Assembly: GCF_028128765.1 (NCBI RefSeq)
Contig: NZ_LBJG01000089.1
Location: 124,001 to 188,000, forward strand
Length of the DNA: 64,000 bases
From: Bradyrhizobium sp. CCBAU 51627
Lineage (GTDB): Bacteria > Pseudomonadota > Alphaproteobacteria > Rhizobiales > Xanthobacteraceae
Direction: 5' to 3'
Shown in pieces: positions 10,854 to 18,915 of the stretch. Position 1 is the first letter of the stretch. The number at the start of each line of letters is the position of its first letter. The notes beneath the pieces are model-generated. The model made no database searches. It saw only the letters and a list, made by a program, of their open reading frames with translations, and was not told the origin of the DNA. Position numbers and translations under genes: made by a program.

Positions 10854-11006
10854 ATGGCAGATCATAGCGAAGTTGCGTACAGCACCGCCGATGGCAACGA
10901 CTACGTTGCGCACGAGCAGACCTACGAGGGCTTCATCAAGCTGGTGAAGTACGGCACCGCCGCGGTCGCCCTGATCGTGATTCTGATGGCGATCTTCCTC
11001 ACCTAA
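10854..11006 (+). CDS. aa3-type cytochrome c oxidase subunit IV
   Basis: A 50-residue protein starting MADHSEVAYSTADGND and ending in one transmembrane helix (about residues 28-49, VKYGTAAVALIVILMAIFLT). The charged N-terminus plus HEQTYEGFIKLVKYG matches the small bacterial aa3 oxidase subunit IV family of alphaproteobacteria. This subunit sits in the inner-membrane oxidase complex and is not catalytic. GGGGA lies about 6 nt before the ATG. It is unlinked to the main oxidase genes and lies 142 bp upstream of the transhydrogenase operon, another energy-coupling complex. Confidence 0.88.
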   Translation: MADHSEVAYSTADGNDYVAHEQTYEGFIKLVKYGTAAVALIVILMAIFLT

Positions 11007-11148
11007 ATCGACCTTGGTGGCTGCCCACGCTTGCGGCGGCAGCTGCCCACAAAATTTGCAAACAAGCCGGTGCCAAAGCCGGTATGCAACGCTGCGGGAG
11101 TAACGCTACTTTTTTGTGCGTGCGCTGTCCCGCGCCGCCGGAGGACCT

Positions 11149-12276
11149 ATGAAGATCGCCGTTGCCAAGGAAATTGATCCGTCGGAGCCGCGGGTCGCGG
11201 CTTCGCCCGATACGGTGAAGAAGTTTAAAGCGCTCGGCGCCGAGATCGCCGTCGAGCCCGGCGCGGGCATCAAGTCGGGCCTGCCGGATTCCGAATTCAC
11301 GGCCGTGGGCGCCACCGTCAGCACTGACGCGCTCAAGGACGCCGACATCATCATCAAGGTGAAGCGTCCCGAGGCCTCCGAGCTTGCGCAGTACAAGCGC
11401 GGCGCGCTCGTCATCGCCATCATGGACCCCTATGGCAACGAGGCCGCGCTAAAAGCGATGGCCGATGCCGGCGTCTCCGCTTTCGCGATGGAATTGATGC
11501 CGCGCATCACGCGTGCGCAGGTGATGGACGTGCTGTCCTCACAGGCCAACCTCGCCGGCTACCGCGCCGTGATCGAGGGCGCCGAGGCCTTCGGCCGCGC
11601 CTTCCCGATGATGATGACCGCCGCCGGCACCGTTCCGGCCGCAAAGGTGTTCGTGATGGGCGTCGGCGTTGCCGGCCTGCAGGCGATCGCGACCGCGCGG
11701 CGCCTGGGTGCCGTCGTGACCGCGACCGACGTTCGTCCTGCCACCAAGGAGCAGGTTGAATCGCTCGGCGCGAAGTTCCTCGCTGTCGAGGACGAGGAGT
11801 TCAAGAACGCGCAGACCGCCGGCGGCTACGCCAAGGAAATGTCGAAAGAGTATCAGGCCAAGCAGGCAGCCCTCACCGCCGAGCACATCAAGAAGCAGGA
11901 CATCGTGATCACCACCGCACTGATCCCGGGCCGGCCCGCGCCGAAGCTGGTTTCCGGCGAGATGGTCAGGTCGATGAAGCCCGGCTCGGTGCTGGTCGAT
12001 CTCGCGGTCGAGCGCGGCGGCAATGTCGAAGGTGCGAAGCCGGGTGAGGTCGTCGACCTCGATGGCATCAAGATCGTCGGCTACACCAATGTCGCCGGCC
12101 GCGTCGCGGCCTCGGCCTCCAGCCTCTACGCACGCAATCTGTTCTCCTTCATCGAGACCATGGTCGACAAGAAAGAGAAGAAGCTCGCCGTCAACTGGGA
12201 CGACGAGCTCGTCAAGGCCACTGCGCTCACCAAGGACGGCGCGGTGATCCATCCAAACTTCCAGCCGAAGGCTTAA
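11149..12276 (+). CDS. pntAA: NAD(P) transhydrogenase subunit alpha part 1
   Basis: The 375-residue NAD(H)-binding domain I subunit of proton-translocating transhydrogenase, which reduces NADP+ with NADH at the expense of the proton gradient. The sequence opens MKIAVAKEIDPSEPRVAAS, typical of the alanine dehydrogenase/PntA fold, and has the dinucleotide motif VMGVGVAGLQAIATARRLGA. The chosen ATG at 11149 follows GGAGG by 4 nt; the upstream extension to 11116 is not family-like. It is the first gene of a three-gene operon (gap of 12 bp to the next). The split alpha subunit is the form normal for alphaproteobacteria. Confidence 0.95.
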   Translation: MKIAVAKEIDPSEPRVAASPDTVKKFKALGAEIAVEPGAGIKSGLPDSEFTAVGATVSTDALKDADIIIKVKRPEASELAQYKRGALVIAIMDPYGNEAALKAMADAGVSAFAMELMPRITRAQVMDVLSSQANLAGYRAVIEGAEAFGRAFPMMMTAAGTVPAAKVFVMGVGVAGLQAIATARRLGAVVTATDVRPATKEQVESLGAKFLAVEDEEFKNAQTAGGYAKEMSKEYQAKQAALTAEHIKKQDIVITTALIPGRPAPKLVSGEMVRSMKPGSVLVDLAVERGGNVEGAKPGEVVDLDGIKIVGYTNVAGRVAASASSLYARNLFSFIETMVDKKEKKLAVNWDDELVKATALTKDGAVIHPNFQPKA

Positions 12277-12288
12277 GGAGAGCACGTC

Positions 12289-12606
12289 ATGGAGCATGCT
12301 GCACAGGTCGTTGACCCCTTTATCTTCCGGCTGTCGATCTTCGTCCTTGCCGTCTTCGTCGGCTATTTCGTGGTGTGGTCGGTGACCCCGGCGCTGCACA
12401 CGCCGCTGATGAGCGTCACCAACGCGATCTCCTCGGTGATCGTGGTCGGCGCGCTGCTGGCCGGCGGCGTCGCCAACGTCTCGAGCGGTTCGGGCTGGGC
12501 GCGCGCCTTCGGCTTCGTCGCGCTGATTTTTGCCTGCATCAACATCTTCGGCGGCTTCCTTGTCACCCAGCGCATGCTGGCGATGTACAAGAAGAAGTCG
12601 AAGTGA
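12289..12606 (+). CDS. pntAB: NAD(P) transhydrogenase subunit alpha part 2
   Basis: A 105-residue membrane protein with three to four predicted helices (about residues 12-32, 38-62 and 72-93), corresponding to the membrane part of the alpha subunit. It contributes to the proton channel in domain II. The ATG follows AAGGAG within TAAGGAGAGCACGTC. It lies between the two other transhydrogenase genes, same strand, with short gaps, so co-translation is expected. Confidence 0.95.
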   Translation: MEHAAQVVDPFIFRLSIFVLAVFVGYFVVWSVTPALHTPLMSVTNAISSVIVVGALLAGGVANVSSGSGWARAFGFVALIFACINIFGGFLVTQRMLAMYKKKSK

Positions 12607-12645
12607 GCGGCCACCTCGGGCTGATGGGATCAATGGGGACCTGAG

Positions 12646-14046
12646 ATGAGCGCTAATCTCTCTGCATTCTTGTATCTCGTGGCGGGGGTGCTGTTCATCC
12701 TGTCGCTGCGCGGACTCTCGAGCCCGGCGTCGTCGCGCCAGGGCAATCTGCTCGGCATGATCGGCATGGCGATCGCAGTCGCCACCACGCTGGCCAACCA
12801 TCCGCCCGCGGACGGTCTCGCCTGGGTACTGGTGATTGTCGGCATCGCCATTGGCGCTGCGATCGGTGCGGTCATCGCCCGCCGCGTGCCGATGACGTCG
12901 ATGCCGGAACTCGTTGCGGCCTTCCACTCGCTGGTCGGCATGGCCGCGGTGCTGGTTGCGGCGGGCGCATTCTATGCGCCCGAGGCCTTCGACATCGGCA
13001 CCCCCGGCAACATCCATACCCAGAGCCTGGTCGAAATGTCGCTCGGCGTCGCCATCGGCGCGCTGACCTTCACCGGTTCGGTGATCGCGTTCCTGAAGCT
13101 GTCCGCGCGGATGAGCGGTGCTCCGATCATCCTGCCGGCTCGCCACGTGATCAACGTCGTGCTCGCGGTGGCGCTGGTCGCCTGTATCGTCGGCCTCGTC
13201 GTAACCGGCAGCCCGGTTTTCTTCTGGCTCAACGTCATCCTGGCGCTGGCCCTCGGCGTGCTCATGATCATCCCGATCGGCGGCGCCGACATGCCGGTCG
13301 TGATCTCGATGCTGAACTCCTATTCGGGGTGGGCCGCGGCCGGCATCGGCTTCACGCTCGGCAACTCGGCGCTGATCATCACCGGCGCGCTGGTCGGCTC
13401 CTCCGGCGCGATTCTGTCCTACATCATGTGCCACGCGATGAACCGGTCCTTCATCTCGGTCATCCTCGGTGGTTTCGGCGGTGAGACCGCAGCGGCTGGC
13501 GGTGGCGCAGGTGGCGAGCAGAAGCCCGCCAAGCTCGGCTCGGCGGACGATGCCGCCTTCATCATGAAGAATGCCTCCAAGGTCATCATCGTGCCCGGCT
13601 ATGGCATGGCGGTGGCGCAGGCCCAGCACGCATTGCGCGAAATGGCCGACATCCTGAAGAAGGAAGGCGTCGAGGTGAAGTACGCCATTCACCCGGTCGC
13701 GGGCCGCATGCCCGGCCACATGAATGTGCTGCTCGCCGAGGCCAATGTGCCCTACGACGAAGTGTTCGAACTCGAGGACATCAACTCCGAGTTCGCCCAG
13801 GCCGACATCGCCTTCGTCATCGGCGCCAACGACGTCACCAACCCGGCCGCGGAAGAGGACAAGACCTCGCCGATCTACGGCATGCCTGTCCTCCAGGTCT
13901 GGAAGGCCGGCACAGTGATGTTCATCAAGCGGTCGCTCGCCTCGGGTTACGCGGGCATCGACAATCCGCTGTTCTATCGCGACAACACCATGATGCTGCT
14001 CGGCGACGCCAAGAAGGTGACCGAGAACATCGTCAAGGCGATGTAA
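12646..14046 (+). CDS. pntB: NAD(P)(+) transhydrogenase subunit beta
   Basis: The 466-residue beta subunit. About eight or nine transmembrane helices occupy residues 1-260 (the rest of the proton channel), and a soluble NADP(H)-binding domain III fills the C-terminus with the motif IVPGYGMAVAQAQHAL. The short Gly/Ala linker between the two (AAAGGGAGGEQ) is typical. It starts 39 bp after pntAB and completes the operon. A GC-rich hairpin follows the stop codon. Confidence 0.96.
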   Translation: MSANLSAFLYLVAGVLFILSLRGLSSPASSRQGNLLGMIGMAIAVATTLANHPPADGLAWVLVIVGIAIGAAIGAVIARRVPMTSMPELVAAFHSLVGMAAVLVAAGAFYAPEAFDIGTPGNIHTQSLVEMSLGVAIGALTFTGSVIAFLKLSARMSGAPIILPARHVINVVLAVALVACIVGLVVTGSPVFFWLNVILALALGVLMIIPIGGADMPVVISMLNSYSGWAAAGIGFTLGNSALIITGALVGSSGAILSYIMCHAMNRSFISVILGGFGGETAAAGGGAGGEQKPAKLGSADDAAFIMKNASKVIIVPGYGMAVAQAQHALREMADILKKEGVEVKYAIHPVAGRMPGHMNVLLAEANVPYDEVFELEDINSEFAQADIAFVIGANDVTNPAAEEDKTSPIYGMPVLQVWKAGTVMFIKRSLASGYAGIDNPLFYRDNTMMLLGDAKKVTENIVKAM

Positions 14047-14066
14047 CGCGAGCCGTGCGTCGACTT

Positions 14067-14091
14067 GCACGCCACCGCTGCGGTGGCGTGC
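14067..14091 (+). terminator. Hairpin after pntB
   Basis: A perfect 11-bp stem (gcacgccaccg / cggtggcgtgc) with a 3-nt loop, 20 bp after the pntB stop. There is no T tract, so it may only stabilise the transcript end or act as a weak terminator. Confidence 0.55.
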
Positions 14092-14110
14092 GCTCCCGCC
14101 GAGGCCCGCG

Positions 14111-14911
14111 ATGACTATCCTCAAATGGATCGCCATCATCCTCGCAGCCGGCTATTGCGCCGGGCTCGTCCTGCTGTTTGCGAAGCAGCGCGCCCTGCTG
14201 TTTCCGATCCCGACCGCCGAGCGGACCGCGCCCGCCGCCGCAGGATTTCCGCGAGCCGAAGAACACGTCCTGACCACGTCCGACGGCGAGAGGGTCATCG
14301 TCTGGCACGTGGCGCCAAAGCCCGGCCATGCCGTGGTGCTGTACTTTCACGGCAACGGGGATTTTCTCGCGGGACTTGCCGGGCGCTTCAAGGCGATCAC
14401 GGCCGACGGCACCGGACTCGTGGCGCTGTCCTATCGCGGCTATGCGGGCTCCAGTGGCGCGCCAAGCGAGGACGGCCTGCTGCGTGACGGAGCGGCCGCG
14501 TATTCATTCGCAGCGGCGCGCTACGATGCCCAGCGCATCGTCGTGTGGGGATTTTCGCTTGGGAGCGGCGTTGCCATTGCCATCGCGTCCGAGCATCCGA
14601 TCCGGAAGCTGATCCTCGAGGCGCCCTACACGTCGATTGCGGACGTCGCGGCCGCGCATTTCCGCTTCGTTCCGGTCCGCCTCCTGATCCGCGATCCGCT
14701 CCACTCGGACCGGCGCATCGCACAGGTCGCTGTGCCGCTCCTGATCGTCCATGGCGCGCAGGATCAGACCATTCCGATCGCATTCGGCGAGAAGCTGTTC
14801 GCGCTGGCGCACGAGCCGAAGCAGTTTGTTCGCATTCCAGAGGGCGGACATGACGATCTCGGCAATTTTGGCATGGTTGGGATTGCGCGGCGCTTTGTCA
14901 ACGGCTCCTGA
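14111..14911 (+). CDS. Membrane-anchored alpha/beta hydrolase (S33/BEM46-like)
   Basis: A 266-residue serine hydrolase with an N-terminal membrane helix (about residues 5-23). The catalytic triad can be placed: S149 in GFSLGSG, D218 in HGAQDQTIP and H247 in PEGGHDD. An oxyanion-type HGNGD motif is at 80-84. The family includes esterases and peptidases of unknown natural substrate; nothing in the neighbourhood fixes one. The catalytic domain should face the periplasm or be membrane-associated. Confidence 0.88.
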   Translation: MTILKWIAIILAAGYCAGLVLLFAKQRALLFPIPTAERTAPAAAGFPRAEEHVLTTSDGERVIVWHVAPKPGHAVVLYFHGNGDFLAGLAGRFKAITADGTGLVALSYRGYAGSSGAPSEDGLLRDGAAAYSFAAARYDAQRIVVWGFSLGSGVAIAIASEHPIRKLILEAPYTSIADVAAAHFRFVPVRLLIRDPLHSDRRIAQVAVPLLIVHGAQDQTIPIAFGEKLFALAHEPKQFVRIPEGGHDDLGNFGMVGIARRFVNGS

Positions 14912-14971
14912 GGGCTGACGAGCGCGACGTTCTCGCGCATAATCGGTGTGTCTAATGAAGGAATCGCCAGC

Positions 14972-16069
14972 ATGAGTGCGCACGGACCGATGCCGCGGTC
15001 GTCCTGGATCTTTCCTGCGCTGGCGGTGCTGCTGTTCCTGGTCGTCGCCGTGAGCGGCTACAGCTTCACCCTGTCGGCCGGCGGCGGCCTGTTCGCAATC
15101 GTCCTGCTGGTGATCCTGTTCGGCACCGTGTTCGCGGCCGTGCATCATTCCGAGGTGATCGCGGAGCGGATCGGCGAGCCTTTCGGCACGCTGCTGCTCA
15201 CGTTCGCGGTGACCATCATCGAGGTCGCACTGATCACCACGATCATGCTGGGCGACAAGCCCGCGCCGACGCTCGCGCGCGACACGGTCTTCGCGGTGGT
15301 GATGATCGTCTGCAACGGCCTCGTCGGCCTCTGCGTCTTCATTGGCGGGCTTCGCTATCGCGAGCAGGGTTTTCAGGTCTCCGGCGCCAACGTCTATCTC
15401 AGCGTGCTGATTGCGCTCGCGACGCTGACGCTGATCATGCCCAACTACACGCTGTCGACGCCGGGGCCGGTCTATTCGACGCTCCAGCTCGGCTTCGTCG
15501 ACCTCGTGACCATCGTGCTCTATGCCGTGTTCCTCTACACCCAGATGGTCCTGCACAAGGATTATTTCGTTCACGAGCGGGGGGAGGGCGAGAGCGGGGC
15601 GACCGATCTGTCGAGCACGATGCTGGTGCTGAGCATCGCGCTGCTCCTCATCTCGCTTCTGGCCGTCGTCCTCCTCGCCAAGAAGTTCTCGCTGGTGGTG
15701 GACGCCGTCGCCGACAGGATCGGCGCCCCGCCGGCGTTCGCAGGCCTCCTGGTCGCGCTTCTGATCCTGATGCCGGAAGGCGTTTCCGCAATCACGGCGG
15801 CTCGCAAGAACGACCTCCAGAAGAGCATCAACCTGGCGCTCGGGTCCTCGCTGGCCACCATCGGCCTCACGATCCCGGCGGTCGGGCTCGCCACCTATGT
15901 GATCGACCAGCCGCTGGTGCTGGGCCTCAATTCCCAGAACACGGCGCTGATGATCCTGACATTCTTGCTGAGCATGCTGACCTTCGGCACGGGCAGGACC
16001 AACGTCCTGTTCGGGCTGGTCCATATGGTGGTATTTGCCGTCTACGTGTTCCTGGTATTCGTGCCCTGA
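14972..16069 (+). CDS. Calcium:proton antiporter (ChaA-like, CaCA family)
   Basis: A 365-residue inner-membrane protein with about 11 helices. The two inverted alpha repeats of the CaCA family are visible: GEPFGTLLLTFAVTIIEVAL in the N-terminal half and LILMPEGVSAITAARKND in the C-terminal half, each with the conserved acidic residue. Expected role: export of Ca2+ (or Na+/K+) in exchange for protons. The ATG at 14972 is preferred over a GTG at 14948 because AAGGA lies 9 nt before it and the extra eight residues are not needed. Confidence 0.9.
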   Translation: MSAHGPMPRSSWIFPALAVLLFLVVAVSGYSFTLSAGGGLFAIVLLVILFGTVFAAVHHSEVIAERIGEPFGTLLLTFAVTIIEVALITTIMLGDKPAPTLARDTVFAVVMIVCNGLVGLCVFIGGLRYREQGFQVSGANVYLSVLIALATLTLIMPNYTLSTPGPVYSTLQLGFVDLVTIVLYAVFLYTQMVLHKDYFVHERGEGESGATDLSSTMLVLSIALLLISLLAVVLLAKKFSLVVDAVADRIGAPPAFAGLLVALLILMPEGVSAITAARKNDLQKSINLALGSSLATIGLTIPAVGLATYVIDQPLVLGLNSQNTALMILTFLLSMLTFGTGRTNVLFGLVHMVVFAVYVFLVFVP

Positions 16070-16093
16070 ACCGGTTTCCCGAGCGAGGTTCCG

Positions 16094-16378
16094 ATGCTTG
16101 CTGCCAAGTCCGAGGTCCAGGTCGATAACGAACAGGTCCGGGTGACCGAGTGGCGGCTTGCCCCGGGCAGCGCGACCGGGCATCACACCCACGGGATGGA
16201 TTATGTGATCGTGCCTGTCGTCGACAGTCAAATGACTATCGTGGCGCCGGGCGGCGAGCGCTCCAAAGCGCAGCTTGCGGCCGGGAAATCCTACTTCCGC
16301 AAGGCCGGCGTCCAACACGACGTACTTAACGAAACCTCAACCGAGATCGTGTTCCTTGAGATTGAGCTGAAGCCGTAA
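16094..16378 (+). CDS. Small cupin-domain protein
   Basis: A 94-residue single-domain cupin. The metal-binding histidines are seen in ATGHHTHGMDYVIVPV and a second cupin motif near the C-terminus (FRKAGVQHDVLNE). Such proteins bind a metal and are often sugar-binding or oxygenase-like; no substrate can be assigned. It lies 24 bp after the antiporter gene on the same strand and may be co-transcribed with it. Confidence 0.85.
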   Translation: MLAAKSEVQVDNEQVRVTEWRLAPGSATGHHTHGMDYVIVPVVDSQMTIVAPGGERSKAQLAAGKSYFRKAGVQHDVLNETSTEIVFLEIELKP

Positions 16379-16471
16379 GGCACGCGTAAACTTTGCCATC
16401 GATCCGTCGCAGTTGATCCCTTACAATGCCCCAAAGTTCCCGCATCTGATCGCGCGGGGAGTGGCCGAGAA

Positions 16472-17440
16472 ATGCTGAAATACCTCGCTAAAATCTCGAT
16501 GGATATCTTCCCCTCGGTGCTCGCGACGATCATCGGGGCCTACATCGTTAATCACTACATCAACGCCAAGCCGGCGGCGGATACGCCAGCCGCGGTGGCG
16601 ACGCCTGCCGATGCCGGCAAGAACGGCAAGCCCGCCGACGTGGCCAACCTCCCGGGTCCCGGCATCAAGGCCAGGGGCGTCTCCGAGAAGAGGATTTCCG
16701 AGAAGAGCGCGTCCGACAAGCCGGCGGCCGAAAAGCCTGCCGAGACCAAGGCGGCCGAGACCAAGGCTACCGACACCAAGGCCACCGACACCAAGGCTGC
16801 CGACGTGGCTCCCGGCGAGGCCGCTTCGCACGGGCGCACCCCGGCCCATGAGAAGTCGGTTGCCAAGTCTTCCCCGGCGGCGACCCCACCGGTGGTCGAG
16901 GCCAATTCGGCGTCGGCTGCCGCTTCTGCGGCCGCGACCCCTGACGCCAACGATCTCGCCCGGGCCGCCATCGAGCGTCTGCGGAAGTCGCCGGAGGGCA
17001 AGGCCGCCGAGAAGGCGGCGGAGGCAAGATCTTCCGACAACAGGTCGGCCGAGACCAAGGCGGCCGAGAGGACGCCGGAGCCTGCGGTGCAGGAAGCGTC
17101 CCGGACGCCGGAGGCCCCCCGCGTCGTGACTGCGCTGCCCTCGACGGTGCGTCCGTTGCCGCCGCCGATCAATGTGTCGACGCCAGCGCCTGAGGCCTAT
17201 GGCAATGGTGGCCCGTCGCAGGCGAATCCGCCTTACACGGCTTCGGTCGGCAACGATGATCCGAATCGGCTAACGCCGCCGGCCGATATTCCGGTCCCGA
17301 TGATCGCCCCGCCGCTCGACCTCCGCGCTGATGCCGGCTCAACCATGCCGCGGCCGAAGACCAATGTTGCCGACGAGATGCTGTCGGGCATGAAGTCGAT
17401 GTTCCACGCGGTTCTGCCGAAGGGCGCCACCCCCGACTAG
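16472..17440 (+). CDS. Hypothetical membrane-anchored Ala/Lys/Pro-rich protein
   Basis: A 322-residue protein I do not recognise. It has one predicted N-terminal helix (about residues 8-28, MDIFPSVLATIIGAYIVNHY) followed by a very long low-complexity region rich in Ala, Lys, Pro, Thr and Glu. This includes imperfect pentapeptide repeats of the type ETKAA / DTKAT (about residues 90-112). A more structured Pro-rich end contains MLSGMKSMFHAVLP. The layout suggests a periplasmic or cytosolic tether. A GGGGAG motif lies about 13 nt before the ATG. No operon partner on the same strand downstream. Confidence 0.7.
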   Translation: MLKYLAKISMDIFPSVLATIIGAYIVNHYINAKPAADTPAAVATPADAGKNGKPADVANLPGPGIKARGVSEKRISEKSASDKPAAEKPAETKAAETKATDTKATDTKAADVAPGEAASHGRTPAHEKSVAKSSPAATPPVVEANSASAAASAAATPDANDLARAAIERLRKSPEGKAAEKAAEARSSDNRSAETKAAERTPEPAVQEASRTPEAPRVVTALPSTVRPLPPPINVSTPAPEAYGNGGPSQANPPYTASVGNDDPNRLTPPADIPVPMIAPPLDLRADAGSTMPRPKTNVADEMLSGMKSMFHAVLPKGATPD

Positions 17441-17462
17441 TTGAGCGCCTGCGCTATCCAGG

Positions 17463-17510
17463 GCGCTTTCGCGCGAGGCGGTTGCCGGTTCGCGTCAAGA
17501 CAACGCGTCA
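17463..17510 (+). repeat. Dispersed intergenic repeat, copy 1
   Basis: The sequence gcgctttcgcgcgaggcgg plus ttgccggttcgcgtcaag and acaacgcgtcagg aligns with the copies at 19636-19694 and (reversed) 23601-23661. The shared core is ccggttcgcg, then aag, then aaacgcgtc. This copy lies between two convergent genes. Confidence 0.7.
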
Positions 17511-17531
17511 GGGCCGGGCCTAAGGAATTTG

Positions 17532-18182
17532 TCAGCCGCCGACGCGGGCCAATCCGCTCCGGGCGGCGTCGTCGTGTGGGCGCAATGCGACCGCCTTGTT
17601 GTAGGATGCCGCCGCCTTGGCCTTGTCGCCCAGCCGTTCATAGGCCTGTCCCCGTGTCGTCCAGACCTGGGCGTTGTGCGGATCGGCCTCCGAAGCCTCG
17701 TCGAGATCGGCCGCGGCCTCCTTGACCTTGCCAATGGCGAGATAGCTGACGGCACGGCCAAGCAGCGGTTCGGCCTTCTGCGGATTGAGCCCGCTGGCGG
17801 CACCGAAATCGGCGATTGCGAAGTCGTGCTGGTTGTTGCCCTGGTAGAGCAGGGCGCGGCCGTAGAGCGCCTGCGCATTGTAGGGATCGAGCGCGACGGC
17901 GCGATTGAACTCGTCCAGCGCTGCCTGCGTTTCGCCCGACTTGGCCAGTGCCTGCGCCTTTGCCGTGTGGGTCTGGGCCTCGGTGACGTTGGCGGCGCTG
18001 ACTGCGCTATCCGGCGCAGCCGCCGCCTTGGGCGCCTCCTGCGGCTTGTCCTTCTCGGGCATCAGCGAGCCCAGATCGAAGGAGCAGCCGCACAATGCGA
18101 TCCCCATCAAGATCAGCGCGAGCGGTTGACGCCAGGTCCGGCGCAACCGCATCAAGCCGGGCTCGGGGAAAGGGGAGGCCAT
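17532..18182 (-). CDS. TPR-repeat lipoprotein
   Basis: A protein of about 216 residues with an N-terminal signal peptide ending in a lipobox (IALCGC), so it is probably lipid-anchored in the envelope. Four TPR units follow, for example ALDEFNRAVALDPYNAQALY and ASYNKAVALRPHDDAARSG. Such lipoproteins often scaffold envelope or secretion complexes; a specific role is not visible. The ATG at 18182 (preceded by an in-frame GTG) is used; an alternative ATG at 18152 (MRLRRTWRQPL) gives an equally good signal peptide, so the start is uncertain. Confidence 0.82.
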   Translation of the reverse strand: MASPFPEPGLMRLRRTWRQPLALILMGIALCGCSFDLGSLMPEKDKPQEAPKAAAAPDSAVSAANVTEAQTHTAKAQALAKSGETQAALDEFNRAVALDPYNAQALYGRALLYQGNNQHDFAIADFGAASGLNPQKAEPLLGRAVSYLAIGKVKEAAADLDEASEADPHNAQVWTTRGQAYERLGDKAKAAASYNKAVALRPHDDAARSGLARVGG

Positions 18183-18198
18183 CACGGTTCGCTCGCGC

Positions 18199-18247
18199 TA
18201 GAGCATGAATCCGGAAAAGTGTGCAGCGGTTTTCCCTCGCGATGAAC
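18199..18247. repeat. Dispersed palindromic repeat (tagagcatga type)
   Basis: The segment tagagcatgaatccggaa, then aagtgtgcagcgg and ttttccctcgcgatgaac, resembles a repeat common in Rhizobiales with the form gagcatgatccggaaaa...ttttcc...gatcatgctc. The inner arms are ccggaaaa and ttttcc. It lies between rpsU and the TPR lipoprotein gene. Confidence 0.65.
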
Positions 18248-18301
18248 ACGGAGCGCCGCATCTGTAAGTGCCCGCCCCGGGAAGGCACCGCTCATAAAAT
18301 A

Positions 18302-18328
18302 ATGACGCGGGCCGGCAGCCCGCGTCAT
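18302..18328 (-). terminator. Rho-independent terminator of rpsU
   Basis: A perfect 11-bp stem (atgacgcgggc / gcccgcgtcat) with a 5-nt loop. On the minus strand it is followed by a T-rich stretch (ttattttatga). It lies 30 bp past the rpsU stop. Confidence 0.88.
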
Positions 18329-18358
18329 CGAAAACTCAGTCCTGCAATGCCGGCAAGA

Positions 18359-18655
18359 TCAGCGCGGTCCGCGCGGACCAGCACCCGGGCCGCTGCGGCC
18401 GCCACGCTCGCCACCCGGGCCAGCGCCGAACACCGGCTTCGGCTTCATCGGCAGCAGGCCTTCGCGCTGCAGCTTCTTGCGGGCCAGCTTGCGCGCGCGG
18501 CGCACGGCTTCGGCCTTTTCGCGGGCCTTCTTCTCGGAGGGCTTCTCGTAATGACCGCGGAGCTTCATCTCGCGGAAAATGCCCTCGCGCTGCATCTTCT
18601 TCTTCAGCGCCTTGAGGGCTTGGTCGACATTGTTATCGCGAACGAGAACCTGCAC
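18359..18655 (-). CDS. rpsU: 30S ribosomal protein S21
   Basis: A 98-residue basic protein opening MQVLVRDNNVDQALKALKKK, diagnostic of bS21, which sits on the 30S platform near the anti-Shine-Dalgarno end of 16S rRNA. The core (about residues 1-70) is followed by a Gly/Pro/Arg-rich tail (AGPGGERGGRSGPG) longer than in enteric S21 (about 70 residues), as is common in Rhizobiales. It is a single-gene unit with its own terminator. Confidence 0.96.
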   Translation of the reverse strand: MQVLVRDNNVDQALKALKKKMQREGIFREMKLRGHYEKPSEKKAREKAEAVRRARKLARKKLQREGLLPMKPKPVFGAGPGGERGGRSGPGAGPRGPR

Positions 18656-18915
18656 GCGGCATCCTCTTCAGTGGATCGGATTTGAATTCTGGTAAGTCAA
18701 AGGGGATGGCGAAACGCGCAAGCCCTTAACCTTGAGCGCGCGGATGTATCAGACAAAAGCTGGGATGTCCACCGGCCAAGCGGGTTTTCGGGCCAAGTTC
18801 AGCCATTAAATGCGGCGAAAATGCTCCCTTGCGGCCTCGACTTGGGAGATTCGGCGCCAGAATCGGGCCGCAGCGGGCATAGTTCCGGAATCTTGGAAAT
18901 CAGGGGAGACGTCAC

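Noticed and set aside
11539..14139. 866-codon minus-strand open frame across the pnt operon
   Set aside because: It mirrors three well-conserved transhydrogenase genes; its composition (many His, Arg and Asp) is typical of antisense frames in high-GC DNA.
17441..17531. Short plus-strand frame after the 322-residue protein as a gene
   Set aside because: It lies in repeat copy 1 and opposite the TPR lipoprotein gene; no start signal or family match.
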